A stretch of DNA of 6,148 nt, taken from contig JAFLDC010000175.1 in assembly GCA_017302775.1 (NCBI GenBank), positions 1 to 6,148 on the forward strand, read 5' to 3'. The position numbers and the translations under genes were made by a program. Positions 1 to 6,148 of this stretch are shown in pieces (the first letter of the stretch is position 1; the number at the start of each line of letters is the position of its first letter). The DNA comes from Sphingomonadales bacterium (GTDB taxonomy: Bacteria; Pseudomonadota; Alphaproteobacteria; Sphingomonadales; Sphingomonadaceae). Below the pieces are notes generated by a model, which saw only the letters and a program-made list of their open reading frames with translations, was not told the DNA's origin and searched no databases.

Positions 1-725
1 GCCGGGCTCTATCCCGAAGTCTTCGCGCCGGTCTGCATGTTGCCGCAATCGCCCGAAGCCGACATGACCAGTTCGATTGCCGAACTGAAGCGCTGTGTCG
101 AGACGATGGGTTTCGTCGGCTGCAACCTCAATCCCGATCCGGGCGGCGGGCACTTCAAGCATCCGCCGCTGACCGACCCGTTCTGGTTTCCGTTCTACGA
201 AGCGATGTGCGAGCTGGACGTGCCCGCGATGATCCACGTTTCCGGTTCGTGCAACCCGGCGATGCACGCTACCGGAGCTTATTACATCGCCGCCGACACC
301 ATTGCCTTTATGCAGCTGCTGGAAGGTGACCTGTTCGGCCGCTTCCCTAAACTGCGGTTGATTATTCCGCACGGCGGCGGCGCAGTGCCCTATCACTGGG
401 GGCGCTACCGCGGCCTGGCCGACATGCTGAAGAAACCGGACCTGTCCGCACACCTGATGAACAACGTATTCTTCGATACCTGCGTCTATCACCAGCCGGG
501 GATCAATCTGCTGGCCGACGTGATCGACAACAAGAACATCCTGTTCGGCAGCGAGATGGTCGGTGCGGTACGCGGGATTGACCCGACCACCGGGTGCTAT
601 TTTGACGACACGAAGCGCTACATAGATGCGCTCAACATCTCCGATGCAGAGCGTCACGCCATTTTTGAAGGCAATGCCCGGCGGGTATTCCCCCGGCTTG
701 ACGCGCAATTGAAGGAACGCGGCCT

Positions 726-729
<4 letters not shown>
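1..729 (+). CDS. ligJ: 4-oxalomesaconate hydratase LigJ, 5'-truncated by window edge
   Basis: Amidohydrolase-superfamily hydratase of the protocatechuate 4,5-cleavage pathway. It adds water to 4-oxalomesaconate to give 4-carboxy-4-hydroxy-2-oxoadipate in the cytoplasm. The reading frame is open from base 1 (first residues AGLYPEVFAPVC), so the real start lies upstream; the ATG at 37 is internal. 242 codons are present. Compared with SYK-6 LigJ (about 341 residues, from memory), about 99 N-terminal residues are missing, including the first two metal-binding histidines of the barrel. Visible landmarks are MIHVSGSCNPAMHATGAYY (His codon 235-237), IIPHGGGAVPYHWGR (His codon 370-372) and FGSEMVGAVRG (Glu codon 553-555). 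Their spacings of 45 and 106 residues match His178, His223 and Glu284 of SYK-6 LigJ. The stop overlaps the ligA start by 4 bp (GTGA). The frame is undisturbed. A generic amidohydrolase_2 decarboxylase is the only alternative, and the following ligABC makes it unlikely. Confidence 0.95.
711..716 (+). promoter_or_regulatory. Ribosome binding site for ligA, supports GTG start
   Basis: GAAGGA lies inside the end of ligJ, 9 bases before the GTG at 726. It supports GTG as the ligA start, since no ATG lies nearby in that frame. Placing it inside ligJ suggests translational coupling. Confidence 0.7.
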
Positions 730-2935
<2,206 letters not shown>

Positions 2936-2939
<4 letters not shown>

Positions 2940-3922
2940 GCCGCAATCTCGCCGGGCGGCAGGTCAACCCCATCGGGCTGGGCTGCATGTCGCTGTCGTG
3001 GGCCTATGGCGTACCGCCGGGCGAGGATCACGCGATTGAGTTGCTGAACAAGGCGCTGGATCTGGGCTACGATCATCTCGACACGGCCAACATCTATGGC
3101 CTGGGGCACAATGAGACTTTGCTGGGCAAGGCCCTCAAGGGACGGCGTTCGGAATTCTTCCTGGCGACCAAGATGGGTATCGTGGTCCAGGGCCCCGATC
3201 GTGGCATCGATTGTTCGCCCCAGGCGATCCGCCGCGAAATCGAAGGTTCGCTGCGGCGTCTCCAGACCGACTGCGTCGATCTCTATTACATGCACCGCTT
3301 CGATCCGAAGGTTCCGGTGGCAGACATGGCCGGCGCGATGGGCGATCTGATCGCCGAGGGCAAGATCGGTTCCTACGGCGTATCCGAATGGTCCGCCGCG
3401 CATATCCGTGCCGCCCACGCCGTCACCCCGATGGCCGCAGTGCAGACCGAATATTCACTGTGGACCCGCAATCCCGAGATCGCGGTGCTCAATACCTGCC
3501 TGGAACTGGACATTACCCTCGTGGCGTTCTCTCCCGTCGCCCGCGGGGTGCTGGCGGGGGGTGTGCGCGACGTGGCCGCCCTTCCCGAGAAAGACCTGCG
3601 GCGGACGATGCCGCGCTTCAACGCCGATAACTGGCCGGTCAATCTGGCGCTGGTCGATCGCTTCAACGCAATCGCCGCGCGCGAGGGTGTCGCCCCGGCG
3701 CAACTCAGCCTGGCCTGGGTGCTGTCCCGCGGAGATCACATCGTGGCGATCCCCGGTACGGCCAGCCTCGATCACCTGGCCATGAACATTGCCCGCGGTG
3801 ATTGGGCAATGCCGGTTGAACTGGTCGGCGAACTCGACCGCCTGATCAATCGTCATACCGTCGCCGGCCCGCGATACGGATCGATGATCCAGCAGACGAT
3901 CGATACCGAGGAATTCTCCTGA
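2936..3922 (+). CDS. Aldo/keto reductase, substrate unknown, coupled to ligC
   Basis: Cytoplasmic NAD(P)H-dependent carbonyl reductase of the aldo/keto reductase family, 328 residues, a normal length. The catalytic tetrad is complete: Asp49 and Tyr54 in GYDHLDTANIYG, Lys79 in LATKMG and His120 in LYYMHRFDP. The barrel continues through IGSYGVSEWS (144-153), QTEYSLWTRNPE (170-181) and FSPVARGVLAGG (198-209). The cofactor loop AIPGTASLDH (271-280) lacks the basic residue that often follows IPGT in NADPH-using relatives, so cofactor choice is open. The ATG overlaps the ligC stop by 4 bp, so it is almost certainly made with the lig enzymes. I do not recall it as part of the described SYK-6 ligJABC operon. 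It might act on an aromatic aldehyde or on a semialdehyde linked to CHMS; this is inference from position. No substrate can be named from sequence. Confidence 0.93.
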
Positions 3923-3929
3923 CATCGCA

Positions 3930-3947
3930 ATTTCACCCCTTTGAAAT
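3930..3947. repeat. Perfect 6-bp inverted repeat just after the aldo/keto reductase
   Basis: ATTTCA and TGAAAT are perfect reverse complements separated by CCCCTT, 8 bases after the AKR stop. The arms are AT-rich in a GC-rich window. It could be an operator for the receptor gene or a weak RNA hairpin. No T-run follows, so an intrinsic terminator is not supported. A 6-bp repeat can arise by chance. Confidence 0.45.
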
Positions 3948-3965
3948 GTTCACGGATGTGATAAG
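3941..3965 (+). promoter_or_regulatory. Possible weak promoter for the TonB-dependent receptor
   Basis: TTGAAA at 3941-3946 resembles a -35 box. GATAAG at 3960-3965 with TG at 3957-3958 resembles an extended -10. The spacer is only 13 bases, well short of the usual 16-18, so the two may not work as a pair; the extended -10 alone is the better part. The two inverted repeats flank or overlap these boxes, which would suit regulation, but this is a guess. Confidence 0.25.
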
Positions 3966-3967
3966 CT

Positions 3968-3982
3968 GTAAGCAAGGCTTAC
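3968..3982. repeat. Perfect inverted repeat GTAAGC-AAG-GCTTAC before the receptor gene
   Basis: Two 6-bp arms are perfect reverse complements around a 3-base centre, 33 bases before the receptor ATG. An extra direct copy of the half-site, TAAGC at 3962-3966, precedes it by 7 bases from copy to copy. This arrangement resembles a transcription-factor binding site downstream of a possible -10. As RNA it would form only a short stem with a tight loop, and no T-run follows. No specific regulator family can be assigned. Confidence 0.5.
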
Positions 3983-4000
3983 GATCAGGCCGGATTCATA

Positions 4001-4006
4001 GGGAGG
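4001..4006 (+). promoter_or_regulatory. Strong ribosome binding site for the receptor, decides among three ATGs
   Basis: GGGAGG is followed by three in-frame ATGs at 4007, 4016 and 4022. The first directly abuts the site and is too close, and the third is 15 bases away. The second has the ideal 9-base spacing, so 4016 is chosen. Confidence 0.75.
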
Positions 4007-4015
4007 ATGCAGGCA

Positions 4016-6148
4016 ATGAGGATGCTTCGTCAGTTTTCCGCGACAAGCGCAGTGGCATTGGTCACAGCGCTGGCAGCAGCACCGGCTTTTGCCCAGGATG
4101 CCGCCGGCGATGATCCTGCGGCAGGGAATCCCGAAATCGTCGTCACCGCGCAGTTTCGCGAACAAAAACTCCAGGACACGCCGCTCGCCATTTCGGCGGT
4201 CAACGCCGAAATGCTGGAATCGCGCAGCCAGACCAGCGTCGAACAGGTCGCCGCGCAATCGCCGAACGTTACGCTGACGCCGCAGGGCCAGCAGAACGGA
4301 TCGGGCCTGATCGCCTTCATCCGCGGCGTCGGCCAGACCGACTTCAACTTCGCCCTGGAACCCGGCGTAGGGATCTATGTCGATGATGTTTACATCCCGA
4401 CGCTGACCGGTTCGCTGCTCGACCTCATGGACCTGGACCGGGTCGAAGTGCTGCGCGGGCCGCAAGGCACCCTGTCTGGGCGCAATGCAATCGGCGGCTC
4501 GATCAAGCTGTTCTCGACCAAGCCAAAGGGCGATGGGCGCGGCTCGTTCCAGGCCACTTACGGTTCGTTCAACCGGATAGAAGTGCGCGGGTTTGCCGAT
4601 ATGGCGCTGGCCGACAACCTGTTCGTCCGCGTCGCCGGGGTTTCGAAAAACCGCGATGGGCATGTAAAGCGGCTTGACTATGGCCTGACCCATCCCGGAT
4701 CGGGGGTTCAGGCTGCCGGTGCGGGTTCCAGCCCGGTCCTTGGCACGCTGGGCGCGCTGTTCGACGCCGCCGGCAAGCTGTCGCTGCGCTGGATGCCCAG
4801 TGAAACGGTCGAAATCAACGTGGCAGGCGATTACACCCGCGATCGGTCCGAGGCCGGGGCGTCGGTGCTGCTTTATTACAATAACCCGTCGGTCAATGCC
4901 AATGGCGGGGCCTGGCTGCCCAGCACGATCGACGGATCACCGATCCGCGGCAACTGCGCTTTCGTGCCTTATGGTGTCAACTCGTGCGATACGCTCACCG
5001 GATACGACCGGCGCTATGTTTCCTACAGCACGTTCATCGACCGGACCCCGGCAACCACGCAGGCACCGTTCAAGCCGATTGCCTTTGAACCGCATCAGTG
5101 GCTCGACAACTATGGGGTAATGGGCACAATCGACATCGAATTGTCAGACAGCCTGGCGCTCAAATCGATCACCGCATGGCGGCACTACAAGTCCGACTGG
5201 GCCCAAGATGTCGACAACTCGCCGATCGCCAACCAGCAGCTGCGCCAGACCCTGATCAATGATCAGTGGAGCCAGGAATTGCGGCTGACCGGCAAGGTTG
5301 GCGACATGCTGGATTTCACCGTGGGTGGCTTCTGGTTCGAACGTGATGGCACGCTGACCGCGCGGGTTGACCTCAACTACGCCGGGATCGATTTCATCCA
5401 CGGGCCCGATCCAACGCCTGCGAACAACAAGGCGCTGTTCGGTAACTTCACGCTGCATCCGGCGGAGAATTTCAACATCACCGCCGGAATCCGGCAGTCG
5501 TGGGACAGCAAGGATTACACTTTCTTCCGCCGCAATCCGGACCTGACCGTGCCGACGGTCTGCGCCTTCTTTCTGGGCGCACCCACCGCAGGGCCAACTG
5601 GCATCGGCAATGCGCCGAACTGCCTGCTCGCCGGGCTCAATAATGAATCGGCCAGCTTCGATTCCAAGCGGCTCGATTGGCGTGTTGCGGTCGATTACCG
5701 CTTTTCACCGGAAGTGATGGTCTATGGCCAGGTCGCAACAGGCTATCGCGCTGGCGGCGTCAACCCGCGGCCGTTCTTCGGATCGTCCAGCCCGTTCAAC
5801 CAGATCAAGACCTTCAGCCCGGAAACCCTTACCTCCTACGAAGTCGGCTTCAAGACCGACCTGCTGGACCGCAAGCTGCGGCTCAACGTTTCGGGCTTCA
5901 TGAACGACTATGACAATATCATCCTGACCCTCTCGGCTTGTCCGATCAGTCCCTGCCTTCAGCCGAACAACGTTGGCAAGGCCAAGGTCAAGGGCTTCGA
6001 AGTTGAAACCCTGATCCGCCCGACCCCGAACTTCACGATCGACGGCGCGCTGAGCTACATCGATTTCCAGTATAAGTCCTTTGACACCACCAACGGCTCG
6101 CTCGGCGCGCTGACGCTGAACATGGTCACCCCCTACACGCCCGAATGG
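4016..6148 (+). CDS. TonB-dependent outer-membrane receptor, 3'-truncated by window edge
   Basis: Outer-membrane beta-barrel receptor powered by TonB-ExbBD for active uptake. 711 codons are open to the last base with no stop, so the C-terminal barrel strands are missing; sphingomonad relatives often have about 750-850 residues. Residues 1-26 form a signal peptide (charged start, hydrophobic core, likely cut after APAFA). EIVVTAQ (40-46) is the likely TonB box. The plug domain is clear: FIRGVGQTDFNF (101-112), VGIYVDDVYIP (118-128) and RVEVLRGPQGTLSGRNAIGG (142-161). The barrel includes YGQVATGYRAGGVNPRP (570-586) and YEVGFKTDLLDRKLRL (608-623). The only six cysteines I read fall in three close pairs (314/324, 516/536, 642/647). 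No separate signalling domain precedes the plug. Being 93 bp after a protocatechuate operon suggests uptake of an aromatic acid or lignin-derived compound; a siderophore ligand cannot be excluded. Confidence 0.95.
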   Translation, partial: MRMLRQFSATSAVALVTALAAAPAFAQDAAGDDPAAGNPEIVVTAQFREQKLQDTPLAISAVNAEMLESRSQTSVEQVAAQSPNVTLTPQGQQNGSGLIAFIRGVGQTDFNFALEPGVGIYVDDVYIPTLTGSLLDLMDLDRVEVLRGPQGTLSGRNAIGGSIKLFSTKPKGDGRGSFQATYGSFNRIEVRGFADMALADNLFVRVAGVSKNRDGHVKRLDYGLTHPGSGVQAAGAGSSPVLGTLGALFDAAGKLSLRWMPSETVEINVAGDYTRDRSEAGASVLLYYNNPSVNANGGAWLPSTIDGSPIRGNCAFVPYGVNSCDTLTGYDRRYVSYSTFIDRTPATTQAPFKPIAFEPHQWLDNYGVMGTIDIELSDSLALKSITAWRHYKSDWAQDVDNSPIANQQLRQTLINDQWSQELRLTGKVGDMLDFTVGGFWFERDGTLTARVDLNYAGIDFIHGPDPTPANNKALFGNFTLHPAENFNITAGIRQSWDSKDYTFFRRNPDLTVPTVCAFFLGAPTAGPTGIGNAPNCLLAGLNNESASFDSKRLDWRVAVDYRFSPEVMVYGQVATGYRAGGVNPRPFFGSSSPFNQIKTFSPETLTSYEVGFKTDLLDRKLRLNVSGFMNDYDNIILTLSACPISPCLQPNNVGKAKVKGFEVETLIRPTPNFTIDGALSYIDFQYKSFDTTNGSLGALTLNMVTPYTPEW

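Noticed and set aside
3968..3982. Intrinsic terminator at the GTAAGC palindrome
   Set aside because: The stem is 6 bp with a 3-base loop and no T-run follows. A binding site is a better reading.
3950..4693. Long open frame on the minus strand opposite the receptor's 5' part (247 codons)
   Set aside because: It is antisense to the signal peptide and plug of a convincing receptor and shows no recognisable domain.
4719..5120. Open frame of 133 codons on the plus strand within the receptor
   Set aside because: It is out of frame with the receptor, Arg/Ser/Pro-rich, and without a domain; a shadow of the real gene.

Overview
The window looks like chromosomal DNA of a sphingomonad alphaproteobacterium (Novosphingobium/Sphingobium-like). 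It is GC-rich and tightly packed on the + strand. Four consecutive genes closely resemble the ligJ-ligA-ligB-ligC operon known from Sphingobium sp. SYK-6, and a sphingomonad-style TonB-dependent receptor follows. The organism is inferred from gene content and remembered family sequences; no database search was run.

Layout: 1-729 is the 3' part of ligJ (4-oxalomesaconate hydratase), whose start lies outside the window. 726-1130 is ligA and 1132-1974 is ligB, the small and large subunits of protocatechuate 4,5-dioxygenase. 1971-2939 is ligC, the 4-carboxy-2-hydroxymuconate-6-semialdehyde (CHMS) dehydrogenase. 2936-3922 is an aldo/keto reductase of unknown substrate. Neighbouring genes overlap by 4 bp (GTGA or ATGA) or are 1 bp apart, so all five are probably one translationally coupled operon. 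A 93-bp gap (3923-4015) holds two short perfect inverted repeats and a strong ribosome binding site, but no convincing terminator. From 4016 a TonB-dependent outer-membrane receptor stays open to the last base and is cut off at its 3' end.

How they work together: LigAB opens the ring of protocatechuate between C4 and C5, giving CHMS. LigC oxidises the cyclic hemiacetal of CHMS to 2-pyrone-4,6-dicarboxylate (PDC). PDC hydrolase (LigI) and the tautomerase (LigU), neither in this window, make the 4-oxalomesaconate that LigJ hydrates. The LigK aldolase, also absent here, then yields pyruvate and oxaloacetate. The receptor may bring an aromatic compound across the outer membrane, and the aldo/keto reductase may handle a carbonyl compound linked to the pathway; both roles are inferred from position only.

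The core is a known catabolic pathway and I found no clear evidence of an entirely new system. The least explained parts are the coupled aldo/keto reductase, the adjacent receptor, and the two palindromes between them.
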